A stretch of 64,000 bases of DNA from Lipingzhangella_A rawalii (GCF_031628175.1 NZ_JAVLVT010000005.1:186001-250000); one strand, 5' to 3'. Positions 36,167 to 45,149 are shown, counted from the first letter of the stretch. Numbers and translations: made by a program. The notes: generated by a model from the sequence alone, not told the origin.

Positions 36167-38083
36167 ATGGGAGTACAGCAGGATCTACGCCGGGCACGGA
36201 AGCGGGTGGACCTGACCGGCCGCGTCTCGGTGGAGGTTCACCACGACGAGTACGGGCACGTACGCGAGGCCCGCACCTCTGCGTTGGTCGAGCGTCCCAG
36301 CGCCGGAAGTGTCGCCGATATCCCCTTCACCAATGCCGCCGAGGCTCCCGAAGCCGTCGTACTACGCCGCAGGACCGCGCGGGGCTGGCAGGATGTCACG
36401 GCCGCCGAGTTCGCTCGGCAGGTTTCCGAACTCGCACGGGGACTGGTAGCGGTGGGCCTGCCTCCCGGCGGACGTGTGGCGATCATGTCCCGCACCCGAT
36501 ACGAATGGACCCTGCTCGACTTCGCGGTCTGGGCTGCCGGTGGCCAGAGCGTGCCCATCTACCCCACAGCGTCTCCCGAACAGGTGGCCTGGATCCTCCG
36601 GGACTCGGGAACCCGCCTGTGCGTGGTGGAGAATGCGGAGCACGCCCGGGTGGTGGCCGCGGGGGTGCACGCCGATACGGAGCATCCCCGCGTGTGGCAG
36701 ATCGATGATGCCGGCCTCGAGGAGATCTCCGGGCAGGGCCGGACCGTTCCCGAATCCGTGGTGGAGGAACGGCGCAGAGCGCTGGGGCCGCGTGACATCG
36801 CCACGATCGGCTACACCTCGGGAACGACCGGAAACCCCAAGGGGTGTGTACTGACCCATGCCAACCTGCACGCCGAATCCGCGAACCTCGTGCGACTGTT
36901 GCACCCCGTGTTCGTGGAGGTCACCAAGCAGACAGCATCCACGCTGCTGTTTCTCCCACTGGCACACATCCTTGGACGCACTCTCCAGCTCGCGTGCATG
37001 CAGGGACGGATCGTCGTGGGGCACTGTCCGAGTATCAATCCCGACGAGCTCCGTCCCGAACTGGCCTCCTTCAAACCCACGTTTCTCGTGGGGGTTCCGT
37101 ACCTCTTCGAGCGCATCCACGACACCGCCCGGGCCACGGCCGAGCGCCTGGGGCGCGGTGCCTCCTTCGCCCGGGCCGACCGGATCGCCGTAGGCATCGG
37201 CCGGGCCGGGCTGGACTGGTACCTGGGTCGCGGCCCCAAACCGGGAATCGGGCTGCGCCTCGCGGCCGGACTGTACGACCTGTTGGTCTACCGGCGGGTG
37301 CGAAAGGCGCTGGGCGGCCGGGTGCGGTATGCGATCAGCGGCGGATCGCCCCTCGACGAACGGCTCAACCTGTTCTTCTTCGGCTGTGGCATCGTGATCT
37401 ACGAGGGGTACGGCCTCACCGAGACCACCGCCGCCGCCACGGTGGTTCCGCCACTGAACCCGCGCCCGGGAACGGTGGGACAGCCGGTTCCCGGCGCTGC
37501 GATCCGCATCGACGAGGATGGGGAAGTACTCGTGGGCGGGGACATCGTCTTCTCTGCCTACTGGAACAACCCCGAGGCGACCAGGGAAGTCCTCGGGGAG
37601 ACCTGGTTCGCTACCGGGGACCTCGGCACCCTGGACGAAGATGGCTTCCTCACCATCACCGGACGTATGAAGGACGTGCTCGTCACCAGCGGTGGGAAGA
37701 ACGTGTCGCCCAGTGTGCTCGAGGATCGGCTGCGCAGTCGACCACCGATCGGGCAGTGCATGGTCGTGGGTGAAGGTCGACGCTACGTGGCCGCGCTCGT
37801 CACCCTCGAACCGGATGCCCTGGAGCACTGGCTCGCGGTCCGCAAACGCCCCACCGACACCCCGATCTCCCAACTCCAGGACGATCCGGAACTGCGCGCG
37901 GACATCCAGCAGGCGGTGGACTACGCCAACGAAGCGGTCTCCCGGGCGGAGGCCATCCGTGAGTTCCGCATCGTCGACGGCCAGTTCACCGAGGACAACG
38001 GCATGTTGACGCCGACCCTGAAGGTTCGTCGAGACGTGGTGGGGGCCCGGCACGCAGCGGACATCGAGTGGCTCTACTCCTGA
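36167..38083 (+). CDS. Long-chain acyl-CoA synthetase
   Basis: A 638-residue AMP-forming ligase of the FadD15 type that activates long-chain fatty acids. The P-loop is GYTSGTTGNPKGCVL (about 213-227), the adenylate motif is YEGYGLTETTAAATV and the hinge region is FATGDLGTLDEDGFL followed by TGRMKDVLVTSGGKNVSP. ATG at 36167 with GAAGGAG five bases upstream; the longer frame adds 18 residues without homology. Divergent from the FabG4-MaoC pair across the two palindromes, so it is probably under the same fatty-acid-responsive control. Confidence 0.93.
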   Translation: MGVQQDLRRARKRVDLTGRVSVEVHHDEYGHVREARTSALVERPSAGSVADIPFTNAAEAPEAVVLRRRTARGWQDVTAAEFARQVSELARGLVAVGLPPGGRVAIMSRTRYEWTLLDFAVWAAGGQSVPIYPTASPEQVAWILRDSGTRLCVVENAEHARVVAAGVHADTEHPRVWQIDDAGLEEISGQGRTVPESVVEERRRALGPRDIATIGYTSGTTGNPKGCVLTHANLHAESANLVRLLHPVFVEVTKQTASTLLFLPLAHILGRTLQLACMQGRIVVGHCPSINPDELRPELASFKPTFLVGVPYLFERIHDTARATAERLGRGASFARADRIAVGIGRAGLDWYLGRGPKPGIGLRLAAGLYDLLVYRRVRKALGGRVRYAISGGSPLDERLNLFFFGCGIVIYEGYGLTETTAAATVVPPLNPRPGTVGQPVPGAAIRIDEDGEVLVGGDIVFSAYWNNPEATREVLGETWFATGDLGTLDEDGFLTITGRMKDVLVTSGGKNVSPSVLEDRLRSRPPIGQCMVVGEGRRYVAALVTLEPDALEHWLAVRKRPTDTPISQLQDDPELRADIQQAVDYANEAVSRAEAIREFRIVDGQFTEDNGMLTPTLKVRRDVVGARHAADIEWLYS

Positions 38084-38230
38084 GGCTGCCCTGAGCCACG
38101 AAGGCCCGCGCTCGGTTCGTATTCCCGGGAGGTGCGGGACATGGCGGTGGTGTCGCTGTCGGCCTCGCGGGAACGCTGGGTGGTGGACCGCAGGAGGCAT
38201 ACGTCCGTCGAGGATGGAGGTGCCCACGAC

Positions 38231-38737
38231 GTGACCTTCGCCGACCCGCCACGATCGCCGCTGCGTCGAGCCGTGTACCGCGCCCCCGTGTGGATCTACC
38301 GCTTGGGTTTGGGTGGGGTCCTGGGCTCCCGGTTCGTCCTGCTCACCCACCGCGGTCGAGCCACGGGGCAGGTACGGCAAGTGGTGCTGGAGGTGGTGGG
38401 GCGGGAGGACGCCTCCGGGGGCTACCTGGTGGCATCGGGGTACGGAGCGCGGTCCCAGTGGTTCCAGAACATCCGGGCCGAGCCCCGGGTGTTGTTCCAG
38501 GTGGGGTGGCGTCGCTACCGCGGATCGGTGCACCTGTTGCCGCCCGCCGAGTCCGGGGCCGTGCTCGCTGCCTACGCGCGACGCCACCCCGCTGCGGCGG
38601 ACGAGCTGATGCGCGCCCTGGGGCACGATTGTGGATCCGGCGCGCAGGATCGGGATGCGGCCTACCGCCGGATCGGAGCCGATGCCGAGCGGGGCGTGCC
38701 CGTCCTCGCCCTGCGGCCCGCGCAGCCGGTGGACTGA
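38231..38737 (+). CDS. Ddn/DUF385-type F420-dependent oxidoreductase
   Basis: A 168-residue split-barrel protein of the nitroreductase/deazaflavin-dependent family (mycobacterial Ddn relatives). Visible markers are FVLLTHRGRATGQVRQVVLE, YLVASGYGARSQWFQNI and the ARRHPAA helix. Such proteins reduce quinones or other substrates with reduced F420. The GTG at 38231 is chosen for GGAGGTG eight bases upstream; the frame extends 33 codons earlier without homology. Substrate unknown. Confidence 0.85.
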   Translation: MTFADPPRSPLRRAVYRAPVWIYRLGLGGVLGSRFVLLTHRGRATGQVRQVVLEVVGREDASGGYLVASGYGARSQWFQNIRAEPRVLFQVGWRRYRGSVHLLPPAESGAVLAAYARRHPAAADELMRALGHDCGSGAQDRDAAYRRIGADAERGVPVLALRPAQPVD

Positions 38738-38864
38738 GGCGGCCCGCGCCACCGGAGCAGCACCCGGCTGTGTCCGGAGCGCTGGAGCGGCCGGCGGGGA
38801 GAGGCCGGTCCGGGGCACGTATGGCCGGTCGGCGCCTCGGTTCCGGTCCCTGGACAGCCCACTC

Positions 38865-38893
38865 CCAATTAGATAGTTTAGGTATCTAATTGG
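38865..38893. promoter_or_regulatory. Perfect 11-bp-arm operator overlapping a ribosome site
   Basis: CCAATTAGATA and TATCTAATTGG flank a 7-base spacer (38876-38882). The right arm runs into the GGAGGG ribosome site of the membrane protein gene, so bound protein would block transcription and probably ribosome entry. The shape fits a MarR- or TetR-type dimer; no such gene is adjacent. Confidence 0.8.
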
Positions 38894-38904
38894 AGGGAGT
38901 GCCC

Positions 38905-39405
38905 ATGTCCACGCCATCGTTGACCCCACACAGTGCTCGCATCGGCGGAATCCTGCTCATCTCCCTGGTGGGAGTGGCCTACGGCGGCACCTACCTCCTC
39001 CAGCTGGTGACCGGATCGCCGGGCCAGACCGACGTTCAGCTGGCCTTCGCACGTGCCGGCCACGCCCATGCTGGGGTACTGCTGATTCTGGGACTGGTCT
39101 GTCTCCTCCTCGCCGACGCCGTGGGCAGCCGCGGGCCGTGGGGCCTGGTGGCCCGGTTGGGCGTTCCCGTCGCGGCGATCCTCATGCCCCTGGGCTTCTT
39201 CACGTCTGTGGCGGGTGCCGGCACCACTGAGCCGAACGCCCTGGTGGCCCTGGTCTGGATCGGAGGACTGTGCCTCGCCGCGGGGGTGCTCACCCTGGGC
39301 GTCCAGCTGCTTCGCGCCGGTTGGACAGCAACGCCCGGCGTGGACACGCCCCGCCCGGGTGCCGCGGCGTCCGGACAGTCTCGCTCGACGACGGAAACGA
39401 CCTGA
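38905..39405 (+). CDS. Small membrane protein, four predicted spans, function unknown
   Basis: A 166-residue protein with four hydrophobic segments (about 14-36, 54-74, 83-105, 112-135) and a disordered Pro/Thr tail. The second segment begins with a striking RAGHAHAGVLLILG, and two His residues near the membrane face could bind metal or act in proton transfer. I do not recognise a characterised family. ATG start with GGAGGGAG five bases upstream. A perfect operator sits directly on its promoter/ribosome site, so expression is probably inducible. Confidence 0.75.
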   Translation: MSTPSLTPHSARIGGILLISLVGVAYGGTYLLQLVTGSPGQTDVQLAFARAGHAHAGVLLILGLVCLLLADAVGSRGPWGLVARLGVPVAAILMPLGFFTSVAGAGTTEPNALVALVWIGGLCLAAGVLTLGVQLLRAGWTATPGVDTPRPGAAASGQSRSTTETT

Positions 39406-39459
39406 GTACGGTGCCCGCCCGTCGCCCCACCGCGCACGGCCACGGATTCCGCCCCCGCC

Positions 39460-39495
39460 GGGCCGTCCCCGAGTAACCCAGCGACGGGGCGGCCC
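39460..39495. terminator. Stem-loop between the membrane protein and katA
   Basis: GGGCCG-T-CCCCG pairs with CGGGG-CGGCCC (11 pairs, one bulged base) around a 13-base loop, in the gap between convergent genes. Confidence 0.7.
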
Positions 39496-39621
39496 GGGAG
39501 CCCCCGCGATTCCCCGGTAGCGTCTCGGTCCCGGCCCCGGTCCCGCCACTATCGGGGAATCGGATGTCACGGCGCGCGGTCGAGGGCACTGTGCGTACGC
39601 GCCCAGACCCCCGGGGTCGGC

Positions 39622-41073
39622 TCAGCCGTTGTTGTTCACGGCCTTCTCGATCCGGTTGCCAATGTCGGGGTCGATCCTGCGCCAGTACTCGAAGGCGCGC
39701 CGTAGTACGGGCTCCGTGACCCCGTTCTTCAGGTGTCCGGCCACGTTGGACACCAGCCGGGCCCGGGCCGCGTCGTCCATGACCTCGCGCACGAGGGTTC
39801 CCGCCTGGATGAAGTCGTCGTCATCGCGGTGGGGAACGTAGGCGGCGTGCACCATTTCGCCGCTGGTGTACCAGCCAGCCGGCTCGCCGAAGTGCGTGGC
39901 GTCGGCGTGGGCGCCACCCTTGGAATTCGGGGCGTACACCGGGTCTGACACGTTGGTGACCCGCATGAGACCGTCCTTGCTGTAGCTGTGCACCGGCACC
40001 TGCGGGGCGTTCACCGGAATCTGCTTATAGTTGACCCCCAGCCGGGCCCGGTGGGCGTCCGCGTAGGAGAACAGGCGCGCGAGCAGCATCTTGTCCGGGC
40101 TGGGGCCGATCCCGGGCACGAGGTTGTTCGGTTCGAACGCGGCCTGCTCGATCTCGGTGTGGTAGTCGCTGGGATTCTGGGTCAGCGTCATACGGCCAAC
40201 CTCGTGCAGCGGGTAGTCGCCGTGCGGCCACACCTTGGTCAGGTCAAACGGATTGAACCGGTAGTTTTCCGCCTCGGCGAACGGCATGATCTGTACGTAG
40301 AGCGTCCAGCTCGGGTGGTTGCCCTGCTGGATCGCTGCATAGAGATCCCGGGTGTGATAGTCCCCGTCCGTGCCGGCGAGCTGGTCGGCCTCCTCCTGGG
40401 GCAGGAAGTCGATCCCCTGGTCGGTCTTGAAATGGTACTTGATCCAGAACTTCTCGCCTTGGGCGTTGACCCACATGTAGGTGTGGCTGGAGTAGCCGTT
40501 CATGTGGCGCCAGGTCCGTGGGATTCCGCGGTCTCCCATGAGCCAGGTGACCTGGTGGGCCGACTCGGGGGAGAGGGTCCAGAAGTCCCACTGCATGTCG
40601 TTGTCGCGCAGGTTGGTGTCCGCGCGGCGCTTCTGCGAACGGATGAAGTGCTGGAACTTCATGGGGTCGCGCACGAAGAACACCGGGGTGTTGTTACCGA
40701 CCATGTCGTAGTTGCCCTGGCTGGTGTAGAACTTCACGGCAAACCCGCGTGGGTCCCGCCAGGTGTCCGGGCTTCCCCGCTCCCCGGCGACCGTGGAGAA
40801 GCGGATCATCATATCCGTTGTGGTGTTGGGCTGGAACACGGCGGCCTTGGTGTAGGCGCTCACGTCCTGGGTGACCTGGAACGTACCGAAAGCGCCCCCG
40901 CCCTTGGCGTGCGGCTGCCGTTCCGGGATGCGCTCCCGGTTGAACTGGGCCATCTGCTCGATCAGGTAGTTGTCCTGAAGCAGGATGGGGCCGTTCGGAC
41001 CGACGGTCAGTGAATGCTCGTCACTGGCGACCGGGATACCGGCATCCGTTGTGGTGGGCTGCGTCTCCGTCAT
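39622..41073 (-). CDS. katA: Catalase (monofunctional haem type)
   Basis: A 483-residue small-subunit clade 3 catalase. The active-site His is H55 (RIPERQPHAKGG), the Asn is N128 (YDMVGNNTPVFFVRD) and the proximal haem Tyr lies in RLFSYADAHRARLG. It breaks down hydrogen peroxide in the cytoplasm. The start overlaps the stop of the upstream Fur-family gene as ATGA, the usual coupling of catalase to its CatR/FurA-type repressor in streptomycetes. No signal peptide. Confidence 0.96.
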   Translation of the reverse strand: MTETQPTTTDAGIPVASDEHSLTVGPNGPILLQDNYLIEQMAQFNRERIPERQPHAKGGGAFGTFQVTQDVSAYTKAAVFQPNTTTDMMIRFSTVAGERGSPDTWRDPRGFAVKFYTSQGNYDMVGNNTPVFFVRDPMKFQHFIRSQKRRADTNLRDNDMQWDFWTLSPESAHQVTWLMGDRGIPRTWRHMNGYSSHTYMWVNAQGEKFWIKYHFKTDQGIDFLPQEEADQLAGTDGDYHTRDLYAAIQQGNHPSWTLYVQIMPFAEAENYRFNPFDLTKVWPHGDYPLHEVGRMTLTQNPSDYHTEIEQAAFEPNNLVPGIGPSPDKMLLARLFSYADAHRARLGVNYKQIPVNAPQVPVHSYSKDGLMRVTNVSDPVYAPNSKGGAHADATHFGEPAGWYTSGEMVHAAYVPHRDDDDFIQAGTLVREVMDDAARARLVSNVAGHLKNGVTEPVLRRAFEYWRRIDPDIGNRIEKAVNNNG

Positions 41074-41552
41074 CGCCGTGCCTCCTCGTACATTGACAAC
41101 CCCGTGGCCACGGGCCTGGCACCCGTGGTTGTGGGCGCGCAGTCAGGGCACCGTCCCCAGAAGAGCACTTCGGTCCGCTCCAGCAGGAAGCCGTTGGACT
41201 CGTTCGGAACCAGGCACTGACCGGCGCGCTCGGCCCGGTCGACGTCGTCGATACGGCCACAGTCACGGCACACCAGGTGGTGGTGCTCCTCGCCGGTACG
41301 GCATTCGTAGCGGGCCGGATGCCCGGCTGGCTCGACGCGCTGGAGCAGCCCAACGCGGGTGCACGCGCTGAGTGTGTCGTACACCGCCTGGGTCGATATC
41401 GAGCCGATCCGCTGCCGTACGGCATGGCCGACGTCCTCGGCGCAGGCGTGCGGGTGCTCCGCCACCCATCGAAGTACGGATAGCCGAGGACCGGTGACCC
41501 GCAACCCGGCCTGGCGCAACTGCGCACGCAACGACGCGTCACGGTTGGGCAT
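41070..41552 (-). CDS. Fur family regulator (CatR/PerR-like)
   Basis: A 160-residue Fur-type metalloregulator. The N-terminal winged helix (about 5-85; AGLRVTGPRLSVLRWVAEHP, STQAVYDTLSACTRVGLL) is followed by the metal site HHHLVCRDCG and a C-terminal RCPDC that bind structural zinc. Co-transcribed with catalase and very likely its peroxide-sensing repressor. ATG at 41552 follows GGAGG closely; the longer frame is unlikely. In Streptomyces CatR represses both itself and catA. Confidence 0.92.
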   Translation of the reverse strand: MPNRDASLRAQLRQAGLRVTGPRLSVLRWVAEHPHACAEDVGHAVRQRIGSISTQAVYDTLSACTRVGLLQRVEPAGHPARYECRTGEEHHHLVCRDCGRIDDVDRAERAGQCLVPNESNGFLLERTEVLFWGRCPDCAPTTTGARPVATGLSMYEEARR

Positions 41553-41792
41553 ACCTCCACTCCAGTATGTGAGATAGGGCACGTCAAGAAGCCTGGCCCA
41601 GCGGTGGTCCCGGATTGGGGAGAACTTTGCCTCCTGCCGCGGGCGGCCACCTGTCGTGGTCCCCCGCTACGGCAGGGCGTGATTGTCCGGCTCGACAGCC
41701 CGACCGCTGCGTCGTCGGTGGCACCCGAACCAGGGCGGTGTGTTCAAGCCTTGTAGCCTCTGAATTCCCACCCACCCCGATGGAGGCCGATC

Positions 41793-42962
41793 GTGAGTAC
41801 CGAGGTTCCCCGACCCCCGGGGTCCCAGACGTCGCTACGTCAGGCCAATCGGGAGCGGGTGGTGCAGCTGTTGCGCTCCAGCGGGACACTCACCCAGGCC
41901 GAGATTGCCCGCAACACCGGCCTGTCCCCGGCCACGGTGTCCAATGTGGTTCGGGATCTGCGTGCTGCGGGAACAGTGGGTGTGCGGGCGACCAGCGCCA
42001 CCGGACGGCGGGCTCGCGCCGTGTCGCTGCTGCGGGAACCGGGCATGGTCGTGGCCCTGGAGTTTGGTGTGGACCAGCTCGCGGTCCTGGTCGCCGACCA
42101 TGACCAGCGGATCCTCGCCCAGGAACGAATCCCCTACGACCTCGCGGGGGAGCCCGAGCGCGGGCTCCGGCGCGCCGCCTGGCTGGCCGAGACCGCGATG
42201 GGGCAGGCCCGAGTGGACCGGGGCATGGTGACCCGGGGCACGATCGCCTTTCCCGGGCCGATCGACCCGGATACCGGAGAGGTCGGTGCCACGACGGTGT
42301 TGCCTCGCTGGTCGGGCACCCGTCCTGCGGCGGAACTCGCCACACGGCTGGGCATCACGATGGTGGCGGAGAACGAGGCGAACCTGGCCGCGGTGGCCGA
42401 ACAGGGGCAGGGGGCGGCACGCGACAGTCGCGCGATGGTGTACGTACACCTGTCGCACGGAGTGGGTGCGGGAATCGTGCTGGACGGGCGTCTGGTTACC
42501 GGGGTTGCCGGAACAGCGGGCGAGATCGGGCACGTCACCCTGGATGAGCGGGGCCAGGTGTGCCGCTGTGGCAACCGTGGCTGTTTGGAGACCCTCGCCG
42601 GTGCGCCGTACCTGTTGGCCATGGTGCCCCGACCCACCACCGACGCTGACACCACGGCACCGGCCACGCTGCACGACATCGTTCGTGCGGCCCAGCAGGA
42701 GGATCCCGGCTGCACCCGTGTGCTGGCCGAGGCGGGGTATGCCGTGGGTCGCGGCGTGGCGGTGCTGGTGAACGTGTTCAACCCGGACCGCGTTGTCGTC
42801 GGTGGGGCCCTGGCGCGCGGCGGGGAGTTGGTGCTGGAGCCCCTGCGTCGGGCTGTGGACTTGGAAGCCCTGCCCAGCGCGCTGAACCGAGCCGTGGTCG
42901 TTCCTGGACAGCTCGCGGACCAGGCCGCGCTACGCGGTGCGGTCCAGTACGCGCTGGCCTGA
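41793..42962 (+). CDS. ROK family transcriptional regulator (XylR-like)
   Basis: A 389-residue repressor with an N-terminal MarR-like helix-turn-helix (about 12-70; LTQAEIARNTGLSPATVSNV) and a sugar-kinase-like ROK domain. The zinc motif CRCGNRGCLETLAG (about 249-262) and ROK signature GVAGTAGEIGHVTLDE are intact. It lies directly upstream of a xylose-type ABC transporter and is the likely repressor released by the sugar. GTG start at 41793. The ROK domain may bind the sugar without phosphorylating it. Confidence 0.9.
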   Translation: MSTEVPRPPGSQTSLRQANRERVVQLLRSSGTLTQAEIARNTGLSPATVSNVVRDLRAAGTVGVRATSATGRRARAVSLLREPGMVVALEFGVDQLAVLVADHDQRILAQERIPYDLAGEPERGLRRAAWLAETAMGQARVDRGMVTRGTIAFPGPIDPDTGEVGATTVLPRWSGTRPAAELATRLGITMVAENEANLAAVAEQGQGAARDSRAMVYVHLSHGVGAGIVLDGRLVTGVAGTAGEIGHVTLDERGQVCRCGNRGCLETLAGAPYLLAMVPRPTTDADTTAPATLHDIVRAAQQEDPGCTRVLAEAGYAVGRGVAVLVNVFNPDRVVVGGALARGGELVLEPLRRAVDLEALPSALNRAVVVPGQLADQAALRGAVQYALA

Positions 42963-43163
42963 GCTGAGTATCAGCGGGAATCCCAGCTGTGCGGTGGATC
43001 CAATGTGTTTAAGTATTGAATGAATGAGATGTAACTCATTGGTTATCTGTTCAATCCTTGACGTCAACGGTTCGGTGAACTTGACTTCCGGCACGATCAC
43101 GTGGGTCAGACCACAACTGACCTGGAGATCCGCTACCCACACCCGCAGCTTGGAGGACACACG
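42963..43163. promoter_or_regulatory. Promoter and operator region of the sugar ABC operon
   Basis: A short A/T-rich stretch (about 43000-43060) in a GC-rich setting. It contains AATGAG-ATGTAA-CTCATT (43023-43040), an outer ATTGAA/TTCAAT pair (43015-43020, 43050-43055) and the perfect 10-base palindrome TTGACGTCAA (43058-43067). These are candidate sites for the upstream ROK regulator. Confidence 0.6.
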
Positions 43164-44312
43164 GTGCGTGCAATCTCAGTGACCCGCACAATCCCCTGGC
43201 GCACAGCCGCCGCCGCGGCGGCGCTGGCACTCACGGCAACCGCCTGCGACGCGGCCACCACCGATGGCCCCGAAGGAACCCAGGGCGACGCCTCCATCGA
43301 GGAGGGCTTCACGGTGGGGCTGTTGCTCCCCGAGTCCCAGACCACGCGGTACGAAGCACACGACCGGCCCAACTTCGAGGAAGCCGTCGCGGAGGTGTGC
43401 CCCAACTGCGAGGTCAACTACCAGAACGCCAACGAGGACACCGACCAGCAGCAGTCCCAGGTGGACGCGATGCTGACCGAGGGTGTGGACGTCATCGCCC
43501 TCGGCGCGGTCGATGCTGAAGGCGCCGGAAGCATGGTGAACCAGGCGCACGAGCAGGGCGTACCCGTGGTCGCCTACGACCGGCTTGCCGAAGGCGGCGC
43601 CGACCACTACGTCTCCTTCCAGAACGAACGGGTGGGTGAGGTTCAGGCCGAATCCCTGGTGGAGGCGTTGGAGGACGAGGGAACGATCGACGAGGGTGAG
43701 GTCGTGGTGATCCACGGTTCGCCCACCGACCCCAACGTCGACGCGCTCAAGGCGGGTGCGGACCCCGTCCTTGAGGAGAACGTGGAGATCGGGGCCAGCT
43801 ACGACACGCCGGAGTGGTCCCCGGACGAGGCCCAGAGCCAGATGGAGCAGTCGATCACCCAGATCGGCGCCGAGGACATCGTCGGTGTGTACTCCGGTAA
43901 CGATGGCATGGCCGGTGGCATCATCGCGGCCTGGCAGGGAACCGGCGTCGACGAGATCCCGCCCGTGACCGGACAGGACGCCGAACTTTCCGCGGTGCAG
44001 CGCATCGTGGCCGGCGAGCAGTACATGTCTGTTTACAAGGCGATCGCCGACCAGGCCCGCGTCGCCGCCGAGGTATCGATTGCCCTGGCCACCGGGGAGG
44101 ACATCGACGAGTACGACGTTGCCGAGTCCACCACGGTGACCGACGCCGAGGGCAACGAGGTGGAGTCCACGCTGCTGGAGCCGATCGCACTGACCGAGGA
44201 CAACATCGAGGAAACCGTCCTCGCCGACGATTTCCACAGTGTCGAGGACATCTGCACCGATGCCTACAGCGACACGGACTTCTGCGAGGAGCACGCCGAC
44301 GAACTCGAGTAG
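43164..44312 (+). CDS. xylF: Xylose-type sugar-binding lipoprotein
   Basis: A 382-residue periplasmic-binding-protein-like lipoprotein (signal peptide, C28 in ATACDAA), with the XylF-type order TVGLLLPESQTTRYEAHDRP, VDVIALGAVDAEGAG, VPVVAYDRLAEGG, then VGVYSGNDGMAGGI. It delivers D-xylose or a similar sugar to the permease. GTG start at 43164 with TTGGAGGA seven bases upstream; the longer frame starts inside the operator region. The stem-loop just after the gene probably keeps its message more abundant than the downstream genes. Symbol assigned by similarity; the true sugar is not proven. Confidence 0.85.
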   Translation: MRAISVTRTIPWRTAAAAAALALTATACDAATTDGPEGTQGDASIEEGFTVGLLLPESQTTRYEAHDRPNFEEAVAEVCPNCEVNYQNANEDTDQQQSQVDAMLTEGVDVIALGAVDAEGAGSMVNQAHEQGVPVVAYDRLAEGGADHYVSFQNERVGEVQAESLVEALEDEGTIDEGEVVVIHGSPTDPNVDALKAGADPVLEENVEIGASYDTPEWSPDEAQSQMEQSITQIGAEDIVGVYSGNDGMAGGIIAAWQGTGVDEIPPVTGQDAELSAVQRIVAGEQYMSVYKAIADQARVAAEVSIALATGEDIDEYDVAESTTVTDAEGNEVESTLLEPIALTEDNIEETVLADDFHSVEDICTDAYSDTDFCEEHADELE

Positions 44313-44325
44313 TCCGCCGCCAGAA

Positions 44326-44352
44326 CCGGGCCGGGGCCGTGCCCCGGCCCGG
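44326..44352. terminator. Intercistronic stem-loop between the binding protein and ATPase genes
   Basis: A perfect 12-base-pair GC stem with a CGT loop. Position inside the operon suggests a partial terminator or mRNA-stabilising hairpin that raises binding-protein levels. Confidence 0.75.
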
Positions 44353-44390
44353 CCGTGCGGATGCCAGACAGACCACAAAGGTGACCACAC

Positions 44391-45149
44391 ATGACGGAAC
44401 CCATCCTGGACATCACCGCGATGTCCAAGAGTTTCGGGGCGGTGCGCGCCCTGGACGACGTGGACCTCCAAGTCGGCCCCGGTGAGGTGGTCGCTCTCCT
44501 GGGCGACAACGGGGCCGGAAAGTCCACCCTGGTCAAGGCCATCTCCGGGGTGAACCCGGCCGATTCCGGCCTGATCCGGTGGGAGGGAAACCCGGTACGG
44601 ATCCAGCGTCCCCACGATGCCCAGAGCCTGGGAATCGCGACGATCTACCAGGACCTGGCCCTGTGCGACAACCTCGACATCGTCGCGAATCTCTACCTCG
44701 GTACCGAGCGCACCCGAGGCGGAACTCTGGACGAGCTGGAGATGGAGAGCCGGGCCCGGGCGTTGTTGGACTCGCTGTCCGTCAACAACATGCCGAACCT
44801 ACGGGTGCCGGTGGCCTCCCTGTCCGGCGGGCAGCGCCAGATCGTGGCGATCGCCCGGTCGCTGCTGGGCGAACCTCGGGTGGTACTGCTCGACGAGCCG
44901 ACCGCGGCCCTGGGTGTGGCCCAGACCGCCCAGGTGCTGGACCTCATCGAACGGCTGCGGGACCAGGGCCTCGGAGTAGTGCTGATCAGCCACAACATGG
45001 CCGATGTGCGGGCCGTGGCCGACCGGGCCGCGGTCCTGCGCCTCGGCCGTAACGCCGGGGACTTCACCATTTCGGAGACCAGTCACGAGGAGATCGTGGC
45101 CGCGATCACGGGCGCCGTGGCCGCTTCCGGATCGGAGGATGCGCGATGA
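44391..45149 (+). CDS. xylG: Sugar ABC transporter ATP-binding protein, single domain
   Basis: A 252-residue single ATPase: Walker A LGDNGAGKST (about 38-47), signature SLSGGQRQIVAIARS, Walker B VVLLDEPTAAL and switch His in LISHNM. In Escherichia coli XylG the two ATPase units are fused in one chain of about 500 residues; here there is only one, so it must work as a homodimer. This form is found in actinobacterial xylose/ribose-type systems. It overlaps the permease start as ATGA. The substrate is inferred from the binding protein. Confidence 0.88.
   Translation: MTEPILDITAMSKSFGAVRALDDVDLQVGPGEVVALLGDNGAGKSTLVKAISGVNPADSGLIRWEGNPVRIQRPHDAQSLGIATIYQDLALCDNLDIVANLYLGTERTRGGTLDELEMESRARALLDSLSVNNMPNLRVPVASLSGGQRQIVAIARSLLGEPRVVLLDEPTAALGVAQTAQVLDLIERLRDQGLGVVLISHNMADVRAVADRAAVLRLGRNAGDFTISETSHEEIVAAITGAVAASGSEDAR

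Noticed and set aside
36362..38929. 855-codon open frame opposite the acyl-CoA synthetase
   Set aside because: Antisense shadow without ribosome site or domain.
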